This document shows positions 32,121 to 41,126 of a stretch of DNA of 41,197 nucleotides, piece by piece. The position numbers were made by a program, and so were the translations under genes. Source of the stretch: Paenibacillus nanensis (GTDB lineage Bacteria > Bacillota > Bacilli > Paenibacillales > Paenibacillaceae). The notes beneath the pieces were generated by a model. That model worked only from the letters and a program-made list of their open reading frames with translations, was not told the DNA's origin and made no database searches. The number at the start of each line of letters is the position of its first letter. The stretch's first letter is position 1. The stretch lies in assembly GCF_003583765.1 (NCBI RefSeq), contig NZ_QXQA01000027.1, positions 1 to 41,197 of the forward strand. Reading direction: 5' to 3'.

Positions 32121-32933
32121 ATGAAAAATGGGATTCGTCTTTTTTGGTTTGTCGTCGGGTGCACATTCCTATTTCCATTATATTGGATGATCTCGATGTC
32201 TTTAAAATCCAAGTCAGAGGCCTATGTTAATCCGTTTGGCCTTCCCAAGGCATGGGCGTGGAATAATTATATCGAAGTGTTATCCAAGTATGATTTCCCT
32301 TTGTATTTCAAGAACAGCGTCATTTATACGGGGGGCACAATCGTGATTACGCTTGTTGCCGGCACGATGCTCGCCTATTGCTTGAGTCGTATGTCCTGGA
32401 AGTTCAATGGCGCGGCGCTTTTCTATGTATCTTTAGGGTTAATCGTTCCCATTGAGGTCGTCGTCATTCCGTTATTCCAATTAGTGAAATCGCTGCATAT
32501 CAAGGATACCTATTTTGCGCTGATATTGCCTTACACGGGCTTCTCTTTGGCTTCATGCGTGCTTATGCTGTTTGCTTTTCTTCGATCGCTGCCTAAGGAA
32601 TTGGAGGAAGCGGCTTGTATCGATGGGACCAACGTTTATCAAGCGTTTTTTCGAATTATTTTCCCGATTGTAAGGCCTGCGCTAATGACACAGTCCGTTC
32701 TAATCTTCATGCGAGTTTGGAACGAATTCCCTTTAGCCTTTATTCTTGGAGCCAGAGATCAATTCAGACCATTGACTGTGGGATTGCATAGTTTCTTTGT
32801 GAGTGTCGGGGTTTCCCACTGGGGACATATCGGCGCTGCAATGATGCTGACAAGTTTGCCTACCATCATTATCTATATGATCGGTAATGAGAAGATAGAA
32901 AATGCCTTAACGGCGGGAGCAATTTTGAAATAG
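32121..32933 (+). CDS. Carbohydrate ABC transporter permease, MalG/UgpE type
   Basis: The product is 270 residues with six membrane segments and the EAA loop ELEEAACIDGTNVYQAFFRI IFP typical of the second permease in sugar importers. It starts 12 nt after the first permease with AGGAGG upstream. Confidence 0.94.
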   Translation: MKNGIRLFWFVVGCTFLFPLYWMISMSLKSKSEAYVNPFGLPKAWAWNNYIEVLSKYDFPLYFKNSVIYTGGTIVITLVAGTMLAYCLSRMSWKFNGAALFYVSLGLIVPIEVVVIPLFQLVKSLHIKDTYFALILPYTGFSLASCVLMLFAFLRSLPKELEEAACIDGTNVYQAFFRIIFPIVRPALMTQSVLIFMRVWNEFPLAFILGARDQFRPLTVGLHSFFVSVGVSHWGHIGAAMMLTSLPTIIIYMIGNEKIENALTAGAILK

Positions 32934-32949
32934 TCAAATGAAGACAAAA

Positions 32950-32963
32950 TGAAAGCGCTTAAA
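32950..32963. promoter_or_regulatory. cre-like site (CcpA) before the large secreted protein
   Basis: TGAAAGCGCTTAAA shares the TGAAAGCGCTT core with the site at 26090. It lies just after the permease gene and about 110 bp before the start of the secreted beta-helix protein, placing that gene under the same predicted catabolite control. Confidence 0.7.
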
Positions 32964-33069
32964 TGATGGCCTGTATTCATGATAACGAATTCAGCAGGGA
33001 AACCGGCACAACTACCGTCAAAGCGGTATGTGTATAAGTATTAACTTTTATCCAAGGAGGTTTGAGAAG

Positions 33070-36000
33070 GTGAGGAAAACTGCTCTTATTTGGTTTTTGA
33101 CTTTGGTGATGGTATTCCCCATGATGCCATTAGCAGGGTCAGTAGCCGCGGCTGATCTTGCGCCAAGCGCTGCTATTAGTAAGACGATCTATGTTGCTAC
33201 AACCGGCAATGATGACACAGGCGACGGTACGCAGGAAAAGCCGTATAAAACGATAGCCAAAGCAAAGGAAGTCGTAAGGACTCTGCCTAAGACCGGCGGG
33301 GATATCGTCGTTCAAATTGCAGATGGTTTTTATCCGCTTGAGGAAACCCTCGTTTTTACGGCGGAAGATTCCGGAACTGCAACCAGCACGATTCGCTATG
33401 AGGCGGCGCCGGGGGCAAAGCCGGTCATCAGCGGCGGAGAAATGCTGGAAAAAGGCGTTTGGACAGAAGCTGTCGGCCTTACCCAGACGGGCGGCTTAAC
33501 AGCGTATAAAACGACCCTTAACCGGAACGATAAGCTGCGTGCGATTTATGTAAACGACAAACGCGCCAACATGACGGTAAGCCCGCAAATCGGTTCGGCG
33601 GGCAGAACGGTAGGCGGCACTCCTACAGTCAGCTTTACTTCCGACGATAACCCTTGGGCGTGGCGGGATGGCAGCAATATTCGTGCGGGAATCGTATTCG
33701 ATGCCAGCGTAGGTCTGACGACGGAAACGAAAAATCCCCAAAACATCGAGGCCGAAAGCATGGGCGGTTCCACCGCCAGATGGGCGAGGCCTTTTGTCAC
33801 CTTCGCGTCGATCGAAGAGGCGCCGGCAGCCAGCGACAAGCCCGGCGGCGTCATGCTCCGGTTCCAAATGCCGTATGGAGCGGTTTCACAGTCTTTGAGC
33901 AATAACACGCAATACAATCCGAATAACAATCAAGTCATCCGTAACGCTTTCGAGTTCCTGAACAAGCGCGGAGATTTTTATTTCGACCAGGCGGAAAGCA
34001 CGCTTTATTACATCCCGCTTGAAGGCGAGGATATCAATACCGCCGACGTGGTCATTCCAAAGCTCGAGACGGTTGTCGACGTAAGAGGGATACCCGTAGG
34101 AGATCGGCTGAGCCCAATCGAGGGCTCGGATGATGGACGCGTCAGACATATCACCTTCAACGGGCTGAAGTTTGCCCATACCGACTATAAGCTGTATGAA
34201 CTGACGGGCACCTATACGCTAAGCGACGGATCCGGTCCGGTAACGACCACGTCCCGCGGCTATGCGTCCGTTCAGGGCTCCATCGTGAACACCGTTTACT
34301 TTCCAAGCAGCATCAACTGGCATGAGACGTTCTACCGCGGTTATGACATACCGCCTGCAGCGGTCATGATCAATGCGGCAAGGCACATCAAAGTGTTGAA
34401 CGGTGAGATCGGACTTACCGGATTTAATGGCATCCATATCGAAAACGATGTCAAGGAGATCGAAGTCACGGGCAACTATATCGTAGATACGCTCGCTTCC
34501 GGCATTGTAATCGGACATCCGCATCATGTCTATGAAAACGACGAACCGATTAAGCATGAATCTAGCGTTTCGGTCTCTGGGACGCCAATAAGGGACTGGG
34601 CGGGCGTTGATAAAGAAAAATTTGCGGCGGGTACGGAAGCTGTGCCGGAAAATATATATATTACAAATAACTTTCTGCACAGAACCTGCTACGGATTCCC
34701 GGGAGCTAATGCCTTAGCCTCTTTCTACACAACGAATATGCAGGTACTTCATAATTATATTTATGATACGACATACGGCGCCATGAGCATCGGCTGGGGC
34801 TGGGACGAGTACGACGGGTTCGGCTTTACCGCTCATGGTACGGACAAGAACGGCAGCCCTTACCATGGTACGCATGAGACGAGTCTCGCAAGGTCTCCGG
34901 AAATAACGACGACCTCGAGGAATAACAAAATTAATTATAACCGGATAGAGGAAATTTGTACGATCGTGAATGACTCCGGGGCCATTTACTCACTGGGACG
35001 GCAAGGCGACCCTGGTAATTTGCCTGGGGGAGGGACATGGGATACGGTCAATTATTTGACCAACAGCCCCGTCACCGACAAAAATAGTAACTGGCATCCG
35101 GACAACTGGACGAATTACACCGAGATGAACTACAACTTCCTTGACCCGAATCCAACTGGCAAGCCTACGACCTCCAACAACTGGACGAACGGGTTCCATC
35201 CCGACGAAGGAAGCACGTTCATTAAGATGATAGGCAACGTCGTGCAATCCAAGCTTTCGCATGCTCCCGGACAAAGCCGTCTTTATGAGTTTAACAACTG
35301 GAAGCGCAAAAGCGATATGATTGCCGTCGAAGGTTACGTGGACGGAAATAACAACCAGAATGGCGCCCCAAGGATCACGTTCGACAATTACAAAAGCGAA
35401 GACCGCATTTGGCCGATTAGAGGCAACGAAATCGTGTTGAATTCGGGTCTTACGAATGAATACACGCATATGATCCCAAGAAGCCTCATTGCCGACACCG
35501 AGTTTGAGCTGGCTTCCCACGTCATCATGGGTAAAGGTGAAAAGCTGAACCGCAGAGGGCTGCTGAAGGCTGAAGATACGGTGTGGCTCGCGCCTCCGAA
35601 CACAACCGTCTTTCATGAAAGCGCTACGATGACAAAAGCCGCCGGTAACGAAAAAACCATCGAAGCTCCGTCTGTGCCAGGCGAATACAAACTATATATC
35701 GTTTACGAAGACGGCAGAGAAACGGCTGCCTCTAAATATACGTTATACGTCGACCTGAGCATGTCATCGATCAATGTGGAAGACGGGCAAAATTATGACG
35801 TTTCCGCGGTACGGCCTCTTGAGCTGACTTTAAGTGACGACAACACTTATACGCTTAACGGCAATCCCGTGGCGAGCGGCTACAAAATCGCCACCGAAGG
35901 AAGCTGGACTTTGGTAGTCAGTGCTCCGACAGGGTCGAACTCCAGAACGATTAATTTTACGACCACCGTATCGGTGGCCAATAAGCTGCTCCCGGCTGAC

Positions 36001-38529
36001 GTGGCAGTGGCCCCTGGCGGGACTGTCAGGTTCGCTTACGATTTGGACGACGCGACCAAGAAGATATGGATCTCCTCATCGAGCGGCGGTCATTTCGATG
36101 GAGGCGACGATGAAACAGCAGCTTCCGGCGATGTCATCGCGATGAAAGCGCCTGTGCTGCCGGGTCCATACGTCATCTATGTACTGGCGGAAGACGGCGA
36201 GGTGCTAAGTCAGTCGCACGCTAGTGTTGTCGTAAAGGATATGACGCCTGTCGATATTCCTAGAGACGGTCTTGATTTATGGCTCAAAGCCGATGAGGGT
36301 GTGGAACGAGATAGCAGCGGAAACGTGACAGGATGGACAAATATGGGAAGCGTCCAAGCAAAGCTTGTCCCGGCGAACGTCCCTGGCAGCGGCGGCGATG
36401 GTCTCGGAACGCCAAACGGCAACCCTAAAATAAAGAAAGATGGATACGAGTATGTACAATTCGACGCTAACTCGAGGCCGTTAAAAGCAGCAGGCTTTAA
36501 AGATTATAACGGAAAAACGGAAATGACGATCTACACGCTGGTTAAACCAACGACGACTGCCAACAACTCCAGCGACCAAAACGGTCTTGTTTACTTCGGA
36601 TTAAATGAGTCTTACCAAACGTGGGCAGCCAACGATGGCTGGAGCGGAATTAATCTCGGCGTTGGAACAAATCGAGTGAATCTTCGCTTTGGTAACGCGG
36701 ATGGCAGCGTAGGAGGCGGCGGGCAATCCATTTCAACCACGGCTGCGAACGGTCTGGTCAGCGTTCGGGCGCAGCTTAACGGAAACACGAGAACTGTTTT
36801 TGTTAATAACAACGTCATCGGCACCCCCGGAACGAACGCCAAGCCTCTACATGGGAACAGATCGGATCTGGCCGTCGGTTACACGATGGCGTCTGCAACT
36901 CCATTCCGTTTCATGGGCGAAGTGCTGCAGATTCTGATCTACGACAGAGTGCTGGCGGCTGACGAGGTTGCAAAAATAGAAGCTTATTTCAACGAGGTCA
37001 AAGCAGGCAGAGGCGGATCCGCGAACCCTATTGACGAAGTGGTCGACAAAACCTTGCTGAACGCCCTTATTGAGGAATCGAATAACCTGGACAGCACTTT
37101 TTATACCAACGATTCATGGAACGCTTTTGCGAGCGCTTTAAGTGAGGCCCAAGCTGCAGCTTCGAATGCTGAGATCGGTCAGGAAGCAGCGGACCATTCG
37201 TATTACGCGCTGCGTAACGCGTTCAAAGCGCTGCAGCTATTACCTAGCGGCGTGGGGACCGCCGCATACGGTACGCCTGTTCTCGGCGGCTCCGCGCTTG
37301 ACCCGCTCTGGGATACGACCGTCACGCTGCCGATTCTTAAACATCTGACGATGGAGAACGGTCCGGCGGATGGCAACGCTAAAGTGCTATGGGATGACAA
37401 TAACCTGTATGTGCTCGTGCGTGTAAAAGACCCTGTGCTTAACAGCAGCAGCGGCAACGCGCATGAGAAGGACTCGGTCGAAATCTTTGTGGATGAGACC
37501 AACAGTAAACAAACCTCCTACGGCACAGGTATGGGACAATACCGTATTAACTATCTCAATGAACAAAGCTTTAATCCAGGCAGCATCAGTACAGGTTTTG
37601 AGTCATTCGCCAAAGTTGTGGACGGCGGCTACTACATTGAAGCTAAAATTCCATTTAAAGCGGCTGTTCCTGCAGCCGACCATGTCATTGGATTTGATTT
37701 GCGGATCAATGACGCGAATGCAAATGGCAGCCGTCAGGATATTGTCATGTGGCACGACGAGACCGGAGATTCCTGGATGAACGGTTCACAATGGGGTGTG
37801 GTTACACTTCTGGAAGGGCCGGATACAGAAGCGCCGGTTACCGAGGCGGCCGCTGCCGGGGAAGATCGGAACGGCTGGTTCGTATCAAGCGTAACCGTGA
37901 CGCTTTCCGCCTCCGAAAACGGTGCGGGCACGCTGCGGACCGAATACCGTCTGGACGACGAGACGGAGTGGACCGCTTACGAGGGACCGATCGAGCTGAG
38001 CGCGGATGGCATTCATCACGTTTCGTTCCGAAGCGCGGACGCCGCCGGCAACGTCGAACAGACGAAAACGCTGGAGGTCCGGATCGATCGGACGCCGCCG
38101 TCCATCGTCTTTGAAGGCGCGCGCGCCTATGCGATCGACGAGTTCGTTGTCGTGACGTGCGCGGCTGCCGACAATGTCTCTGGCGTCGTGAACGGCCCAT
38201 GCGAAGGGCCGCTCGTGGGCGCACCGGCGGTGGAGCTCGGCGTCGGAACGCACGAGTTGATCGTCAGCGCGGAAGACGCCGCCGGCAATATCGTGACCGC
38301 GACCGCAACGTACGAGGTGGAAGCGCCTGACACCGCCTTGCTCGTTCGTTTGATCGAGGCGTACGTATCGGGCAACGGCGAGCAGGGCATCGAAAACTCG
38401 CTGATCACAAAAGCGGAGCATGGCAACTTTAACGCCTTCGCGAACCAGGTGGCGGCGTTAACCGGCAAACGTCTGACGGAGGAGCAAGCGGCATTGCTGC
38501 TGGCCGTCGCGGAGCTGCTGCGAACGTAA
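33070..38529 (+). CDS. Very large secreted beta-helix protein with LamG, CBM9-like and FIMAH-like domains
   Basis: The product is 1819 residues with a signal peptide (to about AGSVAAA). Domains in order: a right-handed beta-helix region of glycoside hydrolase type, resembling GH141 (~30-840; starts IYVATTGNDDTGDGTQEKPY, many GNYI/NYIYDT turns); Ig-like beta domains (~850-1060); LamG-like lectin fold (~1065-1315); a FIVAR-like helical segment (~1325-1392); a CBM9-like domain (~1396-1583); an Ig/OmpL47-like repeat pair (~1586-1750); and a FIMAH-like C-terminus (~1755-1819). The GTG at 33070 has AAGGAGG at 9 nt; an upstream ATG (33028) precedes that site and is rejected. It follows a sugar importer, so degradation of a complex plant glycan is likely. 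The enzymatic activity is inferred, not shown. Confidence 0.8.
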   Translation: MRKTALIWFLTLVMVFPMMPLAGSVAAADLAPSAAISKTIYVATTGNDDTGDGTQEKPYKTIAKAKEVVRTLPKTGGDIVVQIADGFYPLEETLVFTAEDSGTATSTIRYEAAPGAKPVISGGEMLEKGVWTEAVGLTQTGGLTAYKTTLNRNDKLRAIYVNDKRANMTVSPQIGSAGRTVGGTPTVSFTSDDNPWAWRDGSNIRAGIVFDASVGLTTETKNPQNIEAESMGGSTARWARPFVTFASIEEAPAASDKPGGVMLRFQMPYGAVSQSLSNNTQYNPNNNQVIRNAFEFLNKRGDFYFDQAESTLYYIPLEGEDINTADVVIPKLETVVDVRGIPVGDRLSPIEGSDDGRVRHITFNGLKFAHTDYKLYELTGTYTLSDGSGPVTTTSRGYASVQGSIVNTVYFPSSINWHETFYRGYDIPPAAVMINAARHIKVLNGEIGLTGFNGIHIENDVKEIEVTGNYIVDTLASGIVIGHPHHVYENDEPIKHESSVSVSGTPIRDWAGVDKEKFAAGTEAVPENIYITNNFLHRTCYGFPGANALASFYTTNMQVLHNYIYDTTYGAMSIGWGWDEYDGFGFTAHGTDKNGSPYHGTHETSLARSPEITTTSRNNKINYNRIEEICTIVNDSGAIYSLGRQGDPGNLPGGGTWDTVNYLTNSPVTDKNSNWHPDNWTNYTEMNYNFLDPNPTGKPTTSNNWTNGFHPDEGSTFIKMIGNVVQSKLSHAPGQSRLYEFNNWKRKSDMIAVEGYVDGNNNQNGAPRITFDNYKSEDRIWPIRGNEIVLNSGLTNEYTHMIPRSLIADTEFELASHVIMGKGEKLNRRGLLKAEDTVWLAPPNTTVFHESATMTKAAGNEKTIEAPSVPGEYKLYIVYEDGRETAASKYTLYVDLSMSSINVEDGQNYDVSAVRPLELTLSDDNTYTLNGNPVASGYKIATEGSWTLVVSAPTGSNSRTINFTTTVSVANKLLPADVAVAPGGTVRFAYDLDDATKKIWISSSSGGHFDGGDDETAASGDVIAMKAPVLPGPYVIYVLAEDGEVLSQSHASVVVKDMTPVDIPRDGLDLWLKADEGVERDSSGNVTGWTNMGSVQAKLVPANVPGSGGDGLGTPNGNPKIKKDGYEYVQFDANSRPLKAAGFKDYNGKTEMTIYTLVKPTTTANNSSDQNGLVYFGLNESYQTWAANDGWSGINLGVGTNRVNLRFGNADGSVGGGGQSISTTAANGLVSVRAQLNGNTRTVFVNNNVIGTPGTNAKPLHGNRSDLAVGYTMASATPFRFMGEVLQILIYDRVLAADEVAKIEAYFNEVKAGRGGSANPIDEVVDKTLLNALIEESNNLDSTFYTNDSWNAFASALSEAQAAASNAEIGQEAADHSYYALRNAFKALQLLPSGVGTAAYGTPVLGGSALDPLWDTTVTLPILKHLTMENGPADGNAKVLWDDNNLYVLVRVKDPVLNSSSGNAHEKDSVEIFVDETNSKQTSYGTGMGQYRINYLNEQSFNPGSISTGFESFAKVVDGGYYIEAKIPFKAAVPAADHVIGFDLRINDANANGSRQDIVMWHDETGDSWMNGSQWGVVTLLEGPDTEAPVTEAAAAGEDRNGWFVSSVTVTLSASENGAGTLRTEYRLDDETEWTAYEGPIELSADGIHHVSFRSADAAGNVEQTKTLEVRIDRTPPSIVFEGARAYAIDEFVVVTCAAADNVSGVVNGPCEGPLVGAPAVELGVGTHELIVSAEDAAGNIVTATATYEVEAPDTALLVRLIEAYVSGNGEQGIENSLITKAEHGNFNAFANQVAALTGKRLTEEQAALLLAVAELLRT

Positions 38530-38538
38530 CGAAAGTGG

Positions 38539-38582
38539 AAGGGGTTGCCCAAGTCATGGAAGACTTGGGGGCAACCCCTTTC
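38539..38582 (+). terminator. Terminator of the large secreted protein gene
   Basis: AAGGGGTTGCC...AAGTC pairs with GACTT...GGCAACCCCTT around ATGGAA, a very stable stem 10 nt after the stop; the T-run is short. Confidence 0.8.
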
Positions 38583-38713
38583 GCATGCCATGGAACGGAT
38601 CCGGGCCATTGCAGAGCAGTAATTATGGCAGAACAAAATGAAAAGCCATAACATCTTAGGCAAAGAGTCACATAAAGTCAGAGGAAAAAGTACCCAGATT
38701 CTCAACATTGGGT

Positions 38714-38719
38714 TATAAT
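38714..38719 (+). promoter_or_regulatory. -10 box upstream of the AraC gene
   Basis: TATAAT at 38714-38719. The position 17 nt upstream (TACCCA) is a poor -35, so an activator may be needed. Confidence 0.45.
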
Positions 38720-38762
38720 TGCACTATTGCCAGAGCTGGGGGACATTAATAGGGGGCTTGAC

Positions 38763-39629
38763 ATGACAAAGCGTTATTGGGTGGAGGGAATGCCTGCGTT
38801 AAATAGCAATCATCTTGAATGGGAACACATTCAATATGTGAAGTGGAGCAAAGTCGCTCCTCAGGAAAGCTATGTTGAATCAATGTCTAACTATTTGATT
38901 ACCGTGAATTCAACCCCCGAACCAATTAAGGCGGTATCGCGCTTCGAAGGGCGAGATCACGAGAGAGTGGCGAGAGTCGGTGAGACAGCTGTATTTTTAC
39001 CAGGCAATTTATCTTACTTTCGTTTGGAGAAAATAGAAGCTTCTTTTAGTTGCATTATGTTGTCAACTTCATTGGTTCATCAGGTGGCAAGCCAAGCGGA
39101 CTTGACTGTTGCCGGTTATGGTGAATGGATAAACCAAATTAATAGATATGACTCAAAACTATTTCAGTTGAGTAAATGGCTAGAAGACGAAATCAATAAC
39201 AACGGAGCAAGAGGAAAGCTATACATCGAGTCATTATCCAATTTGACAGCGCTTCAACTGCTGGAAATATGTAATGCTTCCCATCGTAAACCGTTCTATG
39301 TCTCGAGGAAATTATCGGACCCACAACTGGCAAGAGCCATTGAATATATGAATGTTCATTTCGATCGAGATATTTCGCTCGACGAGTTGGCTAAAGTGGT
39401 TAATTTAAGTCAGACCCATTTGATACGGATGTTTAAACAAACGACAAGACTAAGTCCTTATCAATATTTCATACACCTAAGGATTGACAAAGCTAAAATG
39501 TTAATCAAGAGCCGTGAATATACGATAGGCGAAATTGCTGCGATTCTCGGATTTAGCGACCAAAGCCATTTGAACCGCCATTTTAAGCGGGTTACAGGAT
39601 TGTCCCCAAGAGAATATTTGTCAACTTGA
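38763..39629 (+). CDS. AraC-family transcriptional regulator
   Basis: The product is 288 residues. The N-terminal ~180 residues are a poorly conserved sensor domain; the C-terminal ~100 carry the double helix-turn-helix (ISLDELAKVVNLSQTHLIRM, then IGEIAAILGFSDQSHLNRHF and GLSPREYL). AGGGGG lies 7 nt before the ATG at 38763; an in-frame TTG at 38727 is less likely. It stands alone between two terminators, next to the polysaccharide locus, which it may regulate. Confidence 0.9.
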   Translation: MTKRYWVEGMPALNSNHLEWEHIQYVKWSKVAPQESYVESMSNYLITVNSTPEPIKAVSRFEGRDHERVARVGETAVFLPGNLSYFRLEKIEASFSCIMLSTSLVHQVASQADLTVAGYGEWINQINRYDSKLFQLSKWLEDEINNNGARGKLYIESLSNLTALQLLEICNASHRKPFYVSRKLSDPQLARAIEYMNVHFDRDISLDELAKVVNLSQTHLIRMFKQTTRLSPYQYFIHLRIDKAKMLIKSREYTIGEIAAILGFSDQSHLNRHFKRVTGLSPREYLST

Positions 39630-39646
39630 TACGTTTTGGAATGACT

Positions 39647-39676
39647 AACCACAAATTGATTGTGGTTTTTTTCTTT
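39647..39676 (+). terminator. Terminator of the AraC gene
   Basis: AACCACAA / TTGTGGTT stem with a 5-nt loop and a long T-run, 18 nt after the stop codon. Confidence 0.9.
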
Positions 39677-39814
39677 TTAAGGAAGTTTTTTGATGGTAAT
39701 TATGTACAAAAAGATGACGGCATCATACAATCCAGCAGTTTGCGAGTTCCCTATACTTTAAACAGTGGATGGTTGCAAATTGTCGCACACAAAAAGTTTA
39801 AGGAGTTGATTGGA

Positions 39815-40237
39815 ATGAGCACTAGCTTGATCCCGTTTTTGGAAATGAATGGAGTCGCACAGGAAGCGATAGACTTTTACTCAGAGGCGTTGGATGCCAA
39901 GGTCGTTTATTTGCTCCGTTTCGGTGATTTACCTGAAAATCCGGAGGAGCCGATGCCGCCGGAAAAGAAAGATTACATTAATTATGCCATCTTGAAAATC
40001 GGTGATTCGGAACTTCAGTTAACCGATCACGTTACCGGGAGCACCTATGAAAAGGGAACGCAAATCACGATCGTCGTGCAATCGAATGATCGAGAAAAAG
40101 CGACTCAATATTTTGAAGCCTTGAAACAGGACGGCCACGTAAACGAGCCGCTGCAGGCAACGTTCTTTAGCGCTGCTTACGGTAATGTGACGGATAAGTT
40201 CGGCATTACGTTCCGAATTCTCGCAAAAGCAAACTAA
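39815..40237 (+). CDS. VOC-family (glyoxalase/PhnB-like) protein
   Basis: The product is 140 residues with the beta-alpha-beta-beta-beta fold of PhnB/YjdN-type proteins (LIPFLEMNGVAQEAIDFYSE, then YGNVTDKFGITFRIL at the end). The reaction is unknown; these proteins bind metals or small molecules. AGGAG lies 9 nt before the ATG at 39815. The frame is open back to 39626 but has no better start. It is followed 30 nt later by a DoxX-like gene. Confidence 0.88.
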   Translation: MSTSLIPFLEMNGVAQEAIDFYSEALDAKVVYLLRFGDLPENPEEPMPPEKKDYINYAILKIGDSELQLTDHVTGSTYEKGTQITIVVQSNDREKATQYFEALKQDGHVNEPLQATFFSAAYGNVTDKFGITFRILAKAN

Positions 40238-40267
40238 TTAGACTAGATAAAGAGAGGACTTTTATTT

Positions 40268-40636
40268 ATGACAATTTTATCGATTGTACTTCAAAGCTTA
40301 TTGATCCTTTATTACCTCTTTTCGGGCTCTGCAAAGGTTATAGGCGCAAAATATTGGGTCGATATTTTCAACACGCTGAAACTTCCTCAATGGTTCCGAA
40401 TTGTCACCGGATTTGTCCAATTGGCGGGTGCCATCGTGCTCATTATCGGTTACTGGGCGGAGGAGGCTGTCGCATGGGCCGGGATATGGCTTGGGATAAC
40501 GATGCTGCTGGCAGTCCTCGCGCATATTAGGGTCAAAGATCAGTTTGGCAAAACAATCACACCCGTTGTGTTTCTTGTCATCATTATCATGTTAACGATG
40601 ATAAATTCAGACGGTCTAACGCTCGCTTTTTCATAA
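40268..40636 (+). CDS. DoxX-like membrane protein
   Basis: The product is 122 residues with four membrane segments and the family pattern YYLFSGSAKVIGAKYWVDIF, then WFRIVTGFVQLAGAIVLIIG. DoxX-like proteins are small membrane proteins of uncertain function, sometimes linked to redox stress. It is probably co-transcribed with the VOC gene. GAGAGGA precedes the ATG. Confidence 0.88.
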   Translation: MTILSIVLQSLLILYYLFSGSAKVIGAKYWVDIFNTLKLPQWFRIVTGFVQLAGAIVLIIGYWAEEAVAWAGIWLGITMLLAVLAHIRVKDQFGKTITPVVFLVIIIMLTMINSDGLTLAFS

Positions 40637-40820
40637 ACAGGAAAGCGATCCTCCTTGGCTCTGCTAGATGCTAATCTCCATATCAAATCATGGTGTGAAG
40701 ATGTTTGGAGCTGATGCTGAGTCTGGGGGGGCCATTCAGTCGTCCTATAATGAAAAAATGGTTAGAAGCAAGGCAACTCCTAAAGCTCTCCATCATCAAT
40801 GTTTTGGATAATGTTACCTG
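40637..40820. other. Intergenic region before the rRNA promoters
   Basis: No gene, terminator or repeat I can support. A 62-codon frame starting at 40705 runs into the rRNA promoter region and has no ribosome binding site. Confidence 0.4.
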
Positions 40821-40849
40821 TTGCTATTGGAATAAAAGCATGATAAATT
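40821..40849 (+). promoter_or_regulatory. rRNA promoter P1
   Basis: TTGCTA (40821-40826), a 17-nt spacer, and TAAATT (40844-40849). It is followed by a CCGGCC...CGG hairpin leader that is repeated after P2. Confidence 0.65.
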
Positions 40850-40855
40850 ATATAT

Positions 40856-40977
40856 CCGGCCGCGAGACAAGCGGTTCGGGAATAAAAAAATGAATTGAAA
40901 CATAAATTACCAGTTGATTTAAAACTTCGATTCATGATATATTATAAGTCCGGCCACGAAATAGGCGGTCGGCAACG
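40856..40977 (+). repeat. Duplicated rRNA leader element
   Basis: CCGGCCGCGAGACAAGCGGT at 40856 and CCGGCCACGAAATAGGCGGT at 40950 are near copies, each able to form a small CCG/CGG hairpin right after its promoter. This suggests the promoter-leader unit was duplicated. Confidence 0.7.
40914..40943 (+). promoter_or_regulatory. rRNA promoter P2
   Basis: TTGATT (40914-40919), an 18-nt spacer, and TATATT (40938-40943). It lies about 94 bp after P1, and the sequence after each promoter is similar. Confidence 0.65.
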
Positions 40978-40989
40978 AAAGAAAAGATT

Positions 40990-41010
40990 GTTCTTTGAAA
41001 ACTGAACAAC
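40990..41010 (+). promoter_or_regulatory. boxA-like antitermination element in rRNA leader
   Basis: TTCTTTGAAAACTGAACAAC is the leader element commonly seen before 16S genes in Bacillus relatives. Confidence 0.6.
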
Positions 41011-41126
41011 GAGCGAAACTGCCCTGTTAATTCGGTAACGAGTTAATAGATATAAGAAGTTTACGTACTCGGCTTTAGCCGATGCGAAAAGCTTCAAGCA
41101 ACAAACGTAATGAGCAATCAAACACT

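Noticed and set aside
40705..40893. 62-codon frame before the rRNA genes
   Set aside because: It runs through the P1 promoter and leader and lacks a ribosome binding site.
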